Program-made: the position numbers and the translations under genes
The notes under the pieces: generated by a model
Databases searched by the model: none
What the model saw: the letters and a program-made list of their open reading frames with translations, nothing else
Told to the model about the DNA's origin: nothing
Part shown: one piece after another, positions 33,374-44,822 of the stretch
Layout: each line of letters starts with the position of its first letter
Position numbering within the stretch: the first letter of the stretch is position 1
Origin: Cupriavidus laharis
GTDB taxonomy: Bacteria; Pseudomonadota; Gammaproteobacteria; Burkholderiales; Burkholderiaceae
Reading direction: 5' to 3'
DNA length: 64,000 bases
Assembly (NCBI RefSeq): GCF_914271435.1
Contig: NZ_CAJZAI010000005.1
Span: 1 to 64,000 of the forward strand

Positions 33374-33700
33374 TCAGACAAGCGTCTGCAGGCGGTCGGC
33401 GTTCTGGTCGATCTGCTGCTTGAGCGGCAGGAGCAGGGCGTGGAGGCCCGTGCAATCGGGGATGTCGTCGCTCTGCAGGTCCAGCAGAGTCAGGACGGAA
33501 CGGAGGCCGGCGCTGACGCGCAGGAGGTCGTCGCTGGTTTCGAGGATGTGGTCTTCGAGGGTGACGGGAGTGCTGGGTGGGGGCAGGGTGGTTTTGGCGA
33601 GGCGGCGGGCCAGGGCGCGGTCGGCTTTGGCTAGGTTTTGGGCTAGTTGGGCTTGTTTTTGGGCGAGGGTGGGATCTTGGGGAGTTGGGATGATGGGCAT
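33374..33700 (-). CDS. Small repeated-family protein, intact copy
   Basis: The 108-residue protein has a Pro/Gln/Ala-rich start (MPIIPTPQDPTLAQKQAQLA), a basic middle and a C-terminal helical part (LEDHILETSDDLLRVSAGL, HALLLPLKQQIDQNADRLQ). No named family is assigned; the layout faintly resembles the small DUF3077/DUF6124-type proteins of pseudomonads. Two decayed copies lie at 31830-32215 and 35040-35365. The intact gene is preceded by a conserved structured leader and followed by a strong hairpin. The coding strand is unusually C/A-rich at its 5' end. The function is unknown. Confidence 0.65.
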   Translation of the reverse strand: MPIIPTPQDPTLAQKQAQLAQNLAKADRALARRLAKTTLPPPSTPVTLEDHILETSDDLLRVSAGLRSVLTLLDLQSDDIPDCTGLHALLLPLKQQIDQNADRLQTLV

Positions 33701-33895
33701 TGAAACCTCCGTTCACAAGTAATGGAGGCTCGCCGTCCGCTGTCAACCGGGTGGGCGAGCACGTGGCAGGGTTGACAGACCGGCAATGCACGAACCGGCG
33801 AGCCCGAAGGCTCCCCCGCCACGGCTCGCCCGTAGAGGCGTGCATAGGCGAATGACGAGAGAATAGCGCTTCGCTGCTCGTCAGATGGCATTGAA
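33701..33895 (-). ncRNA. Conserved hairpin-rich leader upstream of the small repeated gene
   Basis: This 195-base region is conserved between copies at 32013-32215 and here although the coding part of the other copy is destroyed. Visible stems include GAGCC-CGAA-GGCTC (TGAA in the other copy, so the loop changes and the stem stays) and TGTCAACC pairing with GGTTGACA. The RNA would run directly into the gene's ribosome site (GGAGG 7-11 bases before the ATG). It could be a cis-regulatory leader. A translated upstream peptide is the alternative, because an open frame from 33906 passes through it. Confidence 0.5.
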
Positions 33896-34072
33896 TAGGC
33901 TGTCAAACCTGGTCGACCATTGTTTTGGCGACGCTGTAAGTCTCCATGCTCACCTGTCGGCTGGGAATGGGCGAAGTCTCAAGTTTTGGGCGTGAGCATC
34001 GTGGCTATCGACGTCGCCAGCGTCAATGATCTTGCCGCTAATCCACCGGGGAGGAGGAGAGGGAGCCCGACG

Positions 34073-34130
34073 TGAACCGCATGGCCTACGGCACCATGCG
34101 GATCGCCGGGCATAGCGGGAATGGCCCAAC
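34073..34130 (+). pseudogene. Fragment of an aldo/keto reductase gene
   Basis: GTGAACCGCATGGCCTACGG and the following 35 bp match positions 30900-30957 of the intact aldo/keto reductase (GTGAACCGCATGGGCTACGG). They encode Val-Asn-Arg-Met-Ala-Tyr-Gly-Thr-Met where the gene has Val-Asn-Arg-Met-Gly-Tyr-Gly-Ala-Met. The similarity stops at the end of the HNH gene. It indicates that the aldo/keto reductase plus repeated-gene segment was duplicated as a unit. Confidence 0.65.
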
Positions 34131-34841
34131 TCAGGAATTTGGATCTGACTCCAACTGTTCAGCGACGTTCGGCAGCGTATCCATGCGATGAGCGAATACA
34201 TGCAATTCGTGCAGGCGATCAGGATAGAGCCGGCCTAGCATGCCAATCAGGTGATCACGAACTGAAGCCCTGTCCTTTGCAAAGTGAGCCCGTCGGTGAT
34301 CGTTCGAGCAAATCGCGACCACATTCCAAATAGCATCCGGGCCACCGCAATTCAGCGGCACAACGTGATGCACCTCTAGGTAATAGCCGGCATCTGTTAC
34401 GAAGCCTAGCTCGCCGCAGGCTTCACAACGGCCGTCACCAGCCCTGCGCTTCGCGTCGCGTACAACCTCTGGATCACGGTCGAAAACCTTGGTCTGCGAG
34501 GTCTTCCAGCTCGGCGCTGTTGCAGCTTGGGTCGTAGCTTGTGGCATTTGCCTGGCCACGGACTCGCGATGCTCCAGCAAATTGCGAATGCGGTCGCCGA
34601 CGTTGGCACCAACGTTTGCTGCGGGTTTCAATCCGGGAAGCCACTCCTTCCCCATCTCGGCGAGCACTGCCGAGACATTCTGCATCCGATATTCAAATGC
34701 CTTTTCGGTGCGCTCGAATGTCTTGCTGAGGGCGCGGTAAATCTCACGCTTGTTGTACGACCGTCCTTCGTCGTGACAGGCCATCATTTCCTTGTACGCG
34801 TCAACGGCCGCCGCCAACTCTGCGTCGCTCCAGTTCTTCAT
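34131..34841 (-). CDS. HNH endonuclease
   Basis: The 236-residue protein ends in an HNH nuclease module: zinc cysteines CEACG, then YYLEVHHVVPLNCGGPDAIW (catalytic His pair) and NVVAICSNDHRRAH, with Cys and the final His completing the site (about residues 137-190). The N-terminal half (WSDAELAAAVDAYKEMMACHDEGRSYNKREIYRALSKTF) is helical and resembles the DNA-reading part of restriction-type HNH proteins. It lies downstream of vsr and a C5-cytosine methyltransferase on the same strand, so it is the likely cutting partner of that modification enzyme. A relic of the repeated small gene separates it from vsr. The assignment as a restriction enzyme is inferred. Confidence 0.85.
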   Translation of the reverse strand: MKNWSDAELAAAVDAYKEMMACHDEGRSYNKREIYRALSKTFERTEKAFEYRMQNVSAVLAEMGKEWLPGLKPAANVGANVGDRIRNLLEHRESVARQMPQATTQAATAPSWKTSQTKVFDRDPEVVRDAKRRAGDGRCEACGELGFVTDAGYYLEVHHVVPLNCGGPDAIWNVVAICSNDHRRAHFAKDRASVRDHLIGMLGRLYPDRLHELHVFAHRMDTLPNVAEQLESDPNS

Positions 34842-35039
34842 GCGTCTACCCGAGAATGTTCTTTAGTTGTTCTCGGAATATTCGCACACTCGCCGGAAGA
34901 TTGGTGTGCTAGACGACCTCTCAGCCGAAATTGTGCTCTGTTCCGCCGAGCCAGACTGTGAGGTCTAACGACGTCGATGTGGAACAGCGGACAACTTTGT
35001 TGGAGGATCACGGCCTCTGGCAGCAGAGCCTCTCGGTGC

Positions 35040-35365
35040 CAAAACGAGGACGGCGCGAGGCCAGTTGGCTAGCGCCGGTTTGACTTCAGTCCGCCGTGAG
35101 CGGGCCTGTCCCCCCTTAGACCGACGCCTGCTGCGAGTCGGCGTTCTGGTCGATCTGCTGCTTGAACGGCAAGTGCAGTGTGTGGAGGCCCATGCAATCG
35201 GGAATGTCGTCGCTCCGCCGCTCCAGCACGGTCAGGATCGAACGGAGGATGAGCGCTGATGCTCAAGAGGTCGTCGCCGGTTTCGAGGATGTGGTCTTCG
35301 ACGGTGGCCGGGGTACTGGGTGGGGGCGTTGTAGTTCCGGCGAGGCGATAGACGTCCCGGCTCGT
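35040..35365 (-). pseudogene. Relic copy 3 of the small repeated gene
   Basis: The sequence matches the intact gene at 33374-33700 through TCGGCGTTCTGGTCGATCTG, CGGGAATGTCGTCGCTC-type runs and GTTTCGAGGATGTGGTCTTC, but has lost its start, contains frameshifts (the plus strand reads GAGGATGAGCGCTGATGC where the gene reads GAGGCCGGCGCTGACGC) and lacks the leader. The degraded downstream hairpin is near 35085-35110. It lies between vsr and the HNH gene. Confidence 0.75.
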
Positions 35366-35370
35366 CGTGG

Positions 35371-35781
35371 TCACGCTCTCAGGCCGAACCAGCGTCCGAG
35401 GCGTCTGCGAAGCGTCCGGGTATCTCTCACCTCACACTCCCAGACAATGAGCACTCGCCAGCCGAGAGCGCGTAATGCGTTGACTTGCTCGGCGTCCCGG
35501 GCCTTGTTCCGATCAAGTTTGGGTAGCCAAAAATCGGTATTCGATGTGGGCGCCCGTCCTCTTGGACAGCTATGTCCATGCCAAAAACAGCCGTGCACCA
35601 AAACAACGGCCCGATGACGGGGCAGGACGATGTCCGGTGTCCCAGGAAGCTCGCTACGGTGGAGCCTGAAGCGAAGGCCCATTGAATGGAGCAGCTTTCG
35701 CACGGCAAGCTCGGGAGCGGTGTCGCGGCTGCGGACTGCCGCCATGTTGCTGCTTCGCTGATGAGCAGAGACCTTATCCAA
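35371..35781 (-). CDS. vsr: Very short patch repair endonuclease
   Basis: Vsr nicks T:G mismatches left by deamination of 5-methylcytosine so that the original C:G is restored. The 136-residue protein matches throughout: SSNMAAVRSRDTAPELAVRKLLHSMGLRFRLHR, then PGTPDIVLPRHRAVVLVHGCFWHGHSC (catalytic Asp and zinc/metal residues), FWLPKLDRNKARD and RVLIVWECEVRD. It starts 22 bp after the stop of the methyltransferase gene, the normal pairing. It shows no damage, so the methyltransferase's modification site is probably still protected from mutation. Confidence 0.96.
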   Translation of the reverse strand: MDKVSAHQRSSNMAAVRSRDTAPELAVRKLLHSMGLRFRLHRSELPGTPDIVLPRHRAVVLVHGCFWHGHSCPRGRAPTSNTDFWLPKLDRNKARDAEQVNALRALGWRVLIVWECEVRDTRTLRRRLGRWFGLRA

Positions 35782-35803
35782 ATCGTCTCAAAGCCGGTGC
35801 CTC

Positions 35804-36913
35804 TCAATCGGCCCGTGCCAGCCCCTTCGTTGGATTGCGCTTGTATTCGAGCAAACCCTTCTTCAAAGCGCCCGCGTGCGCAGCGATGAATGGCGGCGGA
35901 AGCGCATTGCCAATCATTAGCGCAATTGCCTCCTTCCCGTGGTTCACGTCAAACTTATAGCTTCTCGGGAAGCCTTGGAGTACCGCCGCTTCGCGTAGCG
36001 TAATGGTGCGATTGAGTGACGGATGTAGGAATCGGCCCTTAGACGGGTTGTGGCAACCACTCGTGATGGTCGGAGACACTTCGTTCCAGGCCATGCGTCC
36101 GTAAACATCATGGAAGCCTTTAATTCGCTTGTGACACTCCAGTTGGTGCTCCTCGCCCAAGTCTGAACGACTTCCGCCATCTTTCGGAATTAGCGCAATG
36201 AGTTCTCTCACGGCTTGGGATCGGTTTTCCGGAAGCGAGTGAAGTTTGTCTCGCGACGTTGATGGAGCGCCGATGCCTTTGAACGCCTTCCGTACTGTAA
36301 CCCGCTCCGTCGAAGGAGATGCAAATTCCGGCTCATGCACTCGGGAGGCCAGCATAATGAGCCGCTTACGGCGTTGGGGTACTTCATAGTCCGCCGTATC
36401 GAGTACCTGAACCACCGCCTTATAGCCTAGTTTGGCAAGCTGATTGCGCATCTTCGTAAAGCGCTGGTCTCGCCCCAGAGCCGGTACATTCTCCAACATC
36501 ACGGTCTTTGGGTTCATCACTCGGACAAACCTGAGAAAGTCAGCGACCAGGTTGTTCCGTTCGTCCTTCACGTATGTACGCTGGTTACGGGTGCGCAGCC
36601 TAGAAAAGCCCTGGCAAGGAGGACAGCCTGCAAGCAGGTCCAAGTCTCCGGGTTCCAACCCAATCTCCTCAAGAATTTCTGCGGGGTCGAGTTTGCGGAT
36701 GTCCTCTGAGTACAAACGAACATCCTTGTGATTCAACTTATAAGTCGTCTGTGCCTTATCGTTGATTTCGACGGCCGCCTTTACTGTGAAGCCAGCATCC
36801 TTCAGACCGCGACTGAGTCCGCCGCACCCGCTGAATAAATCAACAGCAGTGAGCTTCGCTTTGGTTGTTGATTGGGCAGCGATGGGAGGGGACATTTCGA
36901 GCACGATCGGCAA
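35804..36913 (-). CDS. DNA (cytosine-5-)-methyltransferase
   Basis: The 369-residue enzyme has the C5-methyltransferase motifs in order: motif I AVDLFSGCGGLSRGL (about residues 23-37), motif IV with the catalytic Cys in LLAGCPPCQGFSRL (about 100), motif VI MLENVPAL, motif VIII-like QRRKRLIMLASR, a target-recognition region, motif IX around RTITLREAAVLQGFP and motif X IGNALPPPFIAAH. The ATG at 36913 or 36895 may be used. It pairs with vsr (22-bp gap) and probably with the HNH nuclease. Being next to an IS110 transposase, and carrying AT-richer codons than gyrB, it looks acquired. The recognition sequence cannot be predicted. Confidence 0.95.
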   Translation of the reverse strand: MPIVLEMSPPIAAQSTTKAKLTAVDLFSGCGGLSRGLKDAGFTVKAAVEINDKAQTTYKLNHKDVRLYSEDIRKLDPAEILEEIGLEPGDLDLLAGCPPCQGFSRLRTRNQRTYVKDERNNLVADFLRFVRVMNPKTVMLENVPALGRDQRFTKMRNQLAKLGYKAVVQVLDTADYEVPQRRKRLIMLASRVHEPEFASPSTERVTVRKAFKGIGAPSTSRDKLHSLPENRSQAVRELIALIPKDGGSRSDLGEEHQLECHKRIKGFHDVYGRMAWNEVSPTITSGCHNPSKGRFLHPSLNRTITLREAAVLQGFPRSYKFDVNHGKEAIALMIGNALPPPFIAAHAGALKKGLLEYKRNPTKGLARAD

Positions 36914-36949
36914 AGTATAAAGTGTAGTAACGTGCCCCTATGTGTTTCG

Positions 36950-38155
36950 TCAAGCATTTGAGCCGGATTTCGGCTGATAGAAGGTGCCGTCGCGCAACAT
37001 GGCGAACAGCACATCACAGCGTCTTCTGGCCAGGGCGATGAGCGCCTGATTGTGGCGCTTTCCTTGCTGAATCTTGCGAGCGTAGTAGCCCCTCGAGATC
37101 GGGTCTCGCAAGGCGGCAAAGGCTGAGAGGAACAGCGCTCTCTTGAGCACCTTGTTGCCTCGTCTGGACGGGTGTTCGCCGCGAATGGACGAGCCTGAGC
37201 GCCGGGTGACCGGCGCAAGGCCGGCGTAGGCTGCGAGATGTGCGGCCGAAGCGAAGGCTTTGTGCGCGACCTCAGTGAGGAGCCTGGCGGCGGTCCTGAC
37301 GCCGACTCCCGGCATGCTGGTCAGGACCGGCCAAAGAGGGTGTTCATGTACCAACCGTTCTACTTCGCTGGCGACCTCGTCGCGTTGTTTGCGTAAGGCG
37401 GCGAGCTGCTGGGCTAGGCGCGGCATGACGATAGTGGCTGCCTGCGTGCCGGGCACGACGACAGCCTGTTCACTGAGCGCCTGAACGATTTCGGCAGCGA
37501 GGCTCTTGCCCATACGCGGCGCGAGCTTGGTCAGGCGGTTGGCGAGTGTCTTCTCGCTGGTTGCAGCAAGCTCGGCGGGTGAGGGGTAGCGCTCGAGCAG
37601 ATCGAGCACGGCCGGATGGTCCAGACGAGGTCCCAGAACCCGTTCCAGCGCGGGATGGATCTGAGTGAGCAGGCCGCGAATGCGGTTGCTGGTTTGGGTG
37701 ATTTGGGCTGCCAGATCGTCGTCGAAGCCGCACAGCATGGTGAGCTCAGCGAGCGGCTCGTCAGCGAGTCGCAGCGAGCGCAGCGTATGCGGCATCGATC
37801 GCGCGGCCTCGGCGATGATCGCGGCATCTCGGGCATCGGTTTTGGCTTCGCCCGCGTGCAGATCGGCGATGCGGCGCATGGCCAGACCCGGCAGATAGGC
37901 GACCATGACGCCTTCGTCGCGGGCGACTGCCACCGGCAGCGCCCCAATGGTAGCGGGTTGATCAACGACGAACAGGAGTTGGCCGTGTACTTTGAGGTCG
38001 GTGATGAGTGCGCGCAGTTTGGTCTCATCGTTGGGCAGCGCTTTGTTGTACAGGCGCTTGCCGGTCCGATCGAGTGCGACAGCGTGATGATGGCCTTTGC
38101 CTACATCAACGCCGACAAACACATCGACGGAGTCATGTTGTTGGTTTTCTTGCAT
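36950..38155 (-). mobile_element. IS110-family transposase gene
   Basis: The 401-residue transposase shows the DEDD RuvC-like N-terminal domain (VFVGVDVGKGHHHAVALD, LLFVVDQPATIG, EAKTDARDAAIIAEAA) and the C-terminal transposase_20 domain (LTSMPGVGVRTAARLLTEV, AAHLAAYAGLAPVTRRSGSS, GNKVLKRALFLSAFAAL) of the IS110 family. It appears full length. IS110 elements lack terminal inverted repeats and usually have a longer non-coding region, from which the bridge RNA is made, on one side; the gene-free 38156-38380 may be that region. Exact ends were not determined. It sits between the restriction-modification genes and gyrB. Confidence 0.95.
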
Positions 38156-38587
38156 CGAAGGTTATGCGCATTGAGCGGGTTGGCCTGCAACAGCGGTGGC
38201 AAGTCTCGGCATCCACGTTACGGACGGCCTCAAGAACACCTTGGCCGAGCCCCTATTAGCGATCACCAGCCACCCACCAGGCCCGGTGACAACACCCCCC
38301 GGATCATGGACGACTGGGGGCGAGAATCATGCCGGGCCTGGCTGGCCAAAGCCCCAATTATCGGGGCATGAAGATAGTAACGGGGCGAGGACAAGCGCTG
38401 GCCTCGGGGGTCGAAATGCCGTGCCCATACGCCCTTCACAATGCGTCGAATGTTGGATACCTCGGGTTCGCCTCACTGGACATTCAGCGAGATCAAAGTT
38501 ATCCCCAACTTTTAGAAAGTTGCTTTGAAAGCGTCCCGTCGTGACTGGCAGGTCGAACCGAGTCACAGAGAGATCTCCCAAATGAAG
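38156..38587. other. Non-coding flank of the IS110 element
   Basis: No gene is seen. The part next to the transposase start (up to about 38380) is a candidate for the element's non-coding end and bridge-RNA source, as IS110 elements carry such a region. The rest is ordinary intergenic DNA downstream of gyrB. The boundary between the two is not visible without a second copy to compare. Confidence 0.4.
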
Positions 38588-38620
38588 AAACCCTTGGACT
38601 CTCACGAGACCCAAGGGTTT
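38588..38620 (-). terminator. Hairpin downstream of gyrB
   Basis: AAACCCTTGG and CCAAGGGTTT form a 10-bp stem around a 13-base loop. On the gyrB strand it is followed by CTTCATTTGGG. It lies about 120 bp past the gyrB stop, so it may end that transcript. The T-tract is weak. Confidence 0.5.
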
Positions 38621-38741
38621 AGGCGGCGAATTACGTCCTCCGGACTTGCAGATTATGACAAGATGGAATAATGGAGCCTGTTACTCAAACGCGGTAGCTT
38701 CAAATAAGTTCATTTGATTATTTTTAGCGCATACAACGCTC

Positions 38742-41273
<2,532 letters not shown>

Positions 41274-41482
41274 CTACTCACGGCAAATGCGGAATCCGGC
41301 CACGGCGGCACATTGGCCAGGCCCGGGAGGCTCCGCAAGGCGGTTACTAAAAACGGCAAAAGGGGCGGACCGGTTTCGGTCCTGCCCCTGCTGCGAGAAG
41401 ACTGCCCGTAATGATTCGGGTGTCGTTGCGTGCCGTTTGCTGCTCCGGTATGTCGTTGTCTGCGTGTCCTGTTACCGGATCA

Positions 41483-42598
41483 TCAGATGCGCATCGGCAT
41501 GACGACGTACTTGAAGTTGTCGTCTTCCGGCACGGTGATCAGCGCGCTCGAATTCGAGTCGCCGAGGCTGACCTGCACTTGCTCGCTCTTCAGGTTGGCG
41601 AGGACGTCGAGCAGGTAGGTCACGTTGAAGCCGATGTCGAGCGCGTCGCCCGAGTAATCGAGTTCCAGCTCTTCCTGCGCCTCTTCCTGATCGGCGTTGG
41701 TGGAGCTGATCTTCAGCATGTGGGTGTCCAGGATGCAGCGCACGCCCTTGAACTTGTCGGTCGTCAGGATGGCGGTACGTTGCAGCGCCTGCTGCAGCTT
41801 CACGCGGTCAATCGCAAAAGCGTTCTTGTAGCCCTTGGGAATGACGCGCTGGAAGTCGGGGAACTTGCCTTCCACCAGTTTGGAGATCAGTTCGATATTG
41901 GCGAAGCTGAACTTGACCTGGTTGGCGGCGAGCTGCACCTGCACGGGATCGTCGTTGTCTTCGAGCAGGCGTTGCAGTTCCAGAATGGTCTTGCGCGGGA
42001 TGATGACTTCCTGGCGCGCGCCCACACCGGCGGCTTCGGTGTCCAGCTCCACGCCGCAGTAGGCTAGGCGGTGGCCGTCGGTGGCGACTGCCATGACCTT
42101 CTTGCCGTCGACGACGAGCAGCATGCCGTTCAGGTAGTAACGGATGTCTTGCTGCGCCATGGCGAAGTGGACCATCGCCAGCAGGTGCTTGAAGGTCTTC
42201 TGCGGGAGCGAGACGCTGGCGTTGAATTCGGTGGCTTCGGCAACGGTCGGGAATTCTTCCGCGGCCAGCGTCTGCAGTGCGAAGCGGCTCTTGCCGGACT
42301 GCACGGTCATGCGCTTGTCGTTGAGCGACAGGGCGACGTCGCCGTCAGGCATGGCGCGCAGGATGTCGAGCAGCTTGCGTGCGGCCACAGTGGTGGCCAC
42401 GCTGTCATTGCCCACGCCGCATTCGGCGTGCGTGGTGATCTGGATCTCGATGTCGGTCGAGAGGAAGGATACGTTCGAGCCGGACTTGCGAATCAGCAGG
42501 TTGGCCAGGATCGGGAGGGTGTGGCGGCGCTCCACGATGCCGCTCACGATTTGCAGCGGACGCAGCAGATTGTCTCGCGAGGTTTTGACCAATTGCAT
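41483..42598 (-). CDS. dnaN: DNA polymerase III beta subunit (sliding clamp)
   Basis: The clamp tethers polymerase III to DNA. The ATG at 42598 begins MQLVKTSRDNLLRPLQIVSG, the standard start, giving 371 residues with three clamp domains; diagnostic runs are RRHTLPILANLLI, KTFKHLLAMVHFAMAQQDIRYYLNG, VATDGHRLAY and the C-terminal YVVMPMRI. The frame upstream of that ATG is not part of the protein. It lies 475 bp from dnaA, a long gap that contains a dispersed repeat, and 215 bp from gyrB. Confidence 0.98.
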   Translation of the reverse strand: MQLVKTSRDNLLRPLQIVSGIVERRHTLPILANLLIRKSGSNVSFLSTDIEIQITTHAECGVGNDSVATTVAARKLLDILRAMPDGDVALSLNDKRMTVQSGKSRFALQTLAAEEFPTVAEATEFNASVSLPQKTFKHLLAMVHFAMAQQDIRYYLNGMLLVVDGKKVMAVATDGHRLAYCGVELDTEAAGVGARQEVIIPRKTILELQRLLEDNDDPVQVQLAANQVKFSFANIELISKLVEGKFPDFQRVIPKGYKNAFAIDRVKLQQALQRTAILTTDKFKGVRCILDTHMLKISSTNADQEEAQEELELDYSGDALDIGFNVTYLLDVLANLKSEQVQVSLGDSNSSALITVPEDDNFKYVVMPMRI

Positions 42599-42957
42599 TG
42601 AATTTATCCTTCGTCGTTTGTCGTCGGCGACCGCAAACTCTAGGCAACTCCAATTCACTTAGAAATCAAGGAGTTAATATGCCATTGTACCAAGGATAAG
42701 CCGCTGCGGTGAAGCGGGGCGAAACCGCCGGAAGTGGGGTCTGTGCACAAAAAGCCACGATGCTGGCCGCGCACTTTCCACTGCACTTTCGGCATTCCGT
42801 CCCGACTCACCGCAAAGCCTTATTCTGTGGCTGACACTGCACTCGGCTGCGGCTGGACCGATGTTGTTTAACAGGCGCCCCAAGGACTCCCTTGTGACGC
42901 CGAACCTACAGTATGCCAGCCTAATCGGCCGGCCCTTCAAAACTGCTTCTCTGCCCT

Positions 42958-43048
42958 GTCATTCCCGCGCAGGCGGGAATCCAGCGTCTTTGAAGTCCGC
43001 CCGCGGGAGACGAAAAGTCACCGGGTTCCCGCCTTCGCGGGGACGACA
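42958..43048. repeat. Dispersed palindromic repeat, copy 2, between dnaN and dnaA
   Basis: ATTCCC-N8-GGGAAT at 42961-42980 and GTTCCCGCCTTCGCGGGGAC at 43025-43044 flank CCAGCGTCTTTGAAGTC, matching the copy at 28682-28773 in order and spacing; the centre between the arms differs. It is placed 26 bp past the dnaA stop. Confidence 0.85.
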
Positions 43049-43073
43049 GGCAAACACCAGGCACTCAACTAAC

Positions 43074-44822
43074 TCAACCCTTGAGCGTCTGTTCCAGCAC
43101 GTGCAACTCGTGGTTGAGCTGCGCGTCCTTGCTGCGCTCATCGGCAATCTTGCGCACCGCGTGCAGCACGGTGGTGTGATCGCGCCCGCCGAAGAGCTCG
43201 CCGATCTCGGGCAGGCTCTTCTGCGTGAGCTCCTTCGCCAGGTACATCGCGATCTGGCGCGGCCTTGCAATGTTCGCAGGCCGCTTTTTCGAGTACATGT
43301 CAGCGACCTTGATGTTGTAGAAGTCCGCGCAGGTCTTCTGGATGTTCTCGACCGAGATCTGTCGGTTCTGCACCGTCAGCAGGTCCTTCAGCGCCTCGCG
43401 CGTCACCTCGATGGTGATGTCGCGGCCGTGGAAGTTCGAGAACGCCAGGATCTTGCGCAGTGCGCCTTCCAGCTCACGCACGTTGGAACGCAGGTGCTTG
43501 GCGACGAAGAACGCGACTTCCTCGGGCACGCTCACGTTCTCGGCGGCGGCCTTCTTCATCAGGATCGCCACGCGCATTTCCAGCTCGGGCGGCTCGATGG
43601 CCACGGTCAGGCCGGAGTCGAAACGCGAGATCAGGCGATCGTCGATGCCGGTGATCTCCTTCGGGTACGTATCGCTGGTGATGATCACCTGCGCCCGGTT
43701 GGCGATCAGCGCTTCGAACGCGTAGAAGAACTCTTCCTGCGTGCGGTTCTTGCCGGAGAAGAACTGGATATCGTCGATCAGCAGCAGGTCGAGCGAGTGG
43801 TAATAGCGCTTGAACTCGTCGAACGCCTTGCGCTGGTAGGCCTTCACCACGTCCGAAACGTACTGTTCGGCGTGGATGTAGCGGATACGCGCGCGCGGGT
43901 TCTCCAGCAGCATGAAATTGCCGATGGCATGGATCAAGTGCGTCTTGCCCAGGCCTACGCCTCCGTATAGATACAGCGGGTTGTAGGACTTGCCTGGGTT
44001 GTTCGCCACCTGGATGGCGGCAGCGCGCGCCAGCTGGTTGGCTTTACCGGTGACGAAGTTGTCGAACGTCAGGATCGGGTTCAGGCGCGAGCGCTCGTGC
44101 ACCGTGTCGCTGGCCTGGCTCGGCTGGCCGGGCTGCGCACCAGGCGCCCCGGGGTGCTGCACCATCGGGCCCGACTGCATGGGCGGTTGTTGCTGCTGCA
44201 CACGGTAGGAGCGGGCGGCGGCTTCGGCCGGGTCCATCTGGACGACGTCGATCTCGCCCATGTCGACACCGTGCTGCGCGGCCTGCGCCTGCTGCGGGCG
44301 GGAGCCACCCTGCAGCGGATGGCCCGGGTAGGGCGCCTGGCCCGGGCCGAAGCCTGCCTGGCCGCGGGCGGACTGGTACTCGCCGTAGCCCTGCTGCATG
44401 CCGGGTTGGGCGAACTGCTGGCCCATGGGTTGCCCCATCGGCTGGCCGCCGGGATAGCCCTGCATGCCCGTACCTGCCGCTGCGTGACCATCGGGTGCGG
44501 CGCCCGGCATCATGCCCGGCTGGCCACCCATGCCGGCCGCCGGTGGTTGCGCGTAGGCCGCAGCGCGGCCCGACGCAACAGGATCCAGGACAAAGTGAAC
44601 ACTGACCTGCGCTTCCCAATATTCGCAGGCAAGGGCGGTAATACGCCCCGAAAACTGGCTCTTGACCCAATCCAGCTTGAACCGGTTCGGCGCGGCAATG
44701 CGCAGCGTGTGCGCCTCCTCGTCGAAACCGACGGGCGCCAACGGCTTGATCCAGGTTTTGAACTGTTGCGGCGTCAGCTCGCGCTCGAGTTGCGCGGCTG
44801 CCGCCTGCCAGAAGTCTTGCAT
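43074..44822 (-). CDS. dnaA: Chromosomal replication initiator protein DnaA
   Basis: DnaA opens the origin by binding DnaA boxes. The 582-residue protein has domain I ([20 protein letters not shown]), a very long low-complexity domain II (about residues 90-240, rich in Gly, Gln, Pro and Met, for example [20 protein letters not shown]), the AAA+ domain III (Walker [16 protein letters not shown], Walker [11 protein letters not shown]) and domain IV with the box-reading [13 protein letters not shown] and [11 protein letters not shown]. The linker is much longer than that of E. coli DnaA (467 residues), a feature of Cupriavidus/Ralstonia relatives. It is transcribed away from the origin region. 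Confidence 0.98.
   Translation of the reverse strand: MQDFWQAAAAQLERELTPQQFKTWIKPLAPVGFDEEAHTLRIAAPNRFKLDWVKSQFSGRITALACEYWEAQVSVHFVLDPVASGRAAAYAQPPAAGMGGQPGMMPGAAPDGHAAAGTGMQGYPGGQPMGQPMGQQFAQPGMQQGYGEYQSARGQAGFGPGQAPYPGHPLQGGSRPQQAQAAQHGVDMGEIDVVQMDPAEAAARSYRVQQQQPPMQSGPMVQHPGAPGAQPGQPSQASDTVHERSRLNPILTFDNFVTGKANQLARAAAIQVANNPGKSYNPLYLYGGVGLGKTHLIHAIGNFMLLENPRARIRYIHAEQYVSDVVKAYQRKAFDEFKRYYHSLDLLLIDDIQFFSGKNRTQEEFFYAFEALIANRAQVIITSDTYPKEITGIDDRLISRFDSGLTVAIEPPELEMRVAILMKKAAAENVSVPEEVAFFVAKHLRSNVRELEGALRKILAFSNFHGRDITIEVTREALKDLLTVQNRQISVENIQKTCADFYNIKVADMYSKKRPANIARPRQIAMYLAKELTQKSLPEIGELFGGRDHTTVLHAVRKIADERSKDAQLNHELHVLEQTLKG

Noticed and set aside
38588..38620. tRNA or attachment site beside gyrB
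   Set aside because: The hairpin has no tRNA arms or conserved T-loop; a terminator is simpler.
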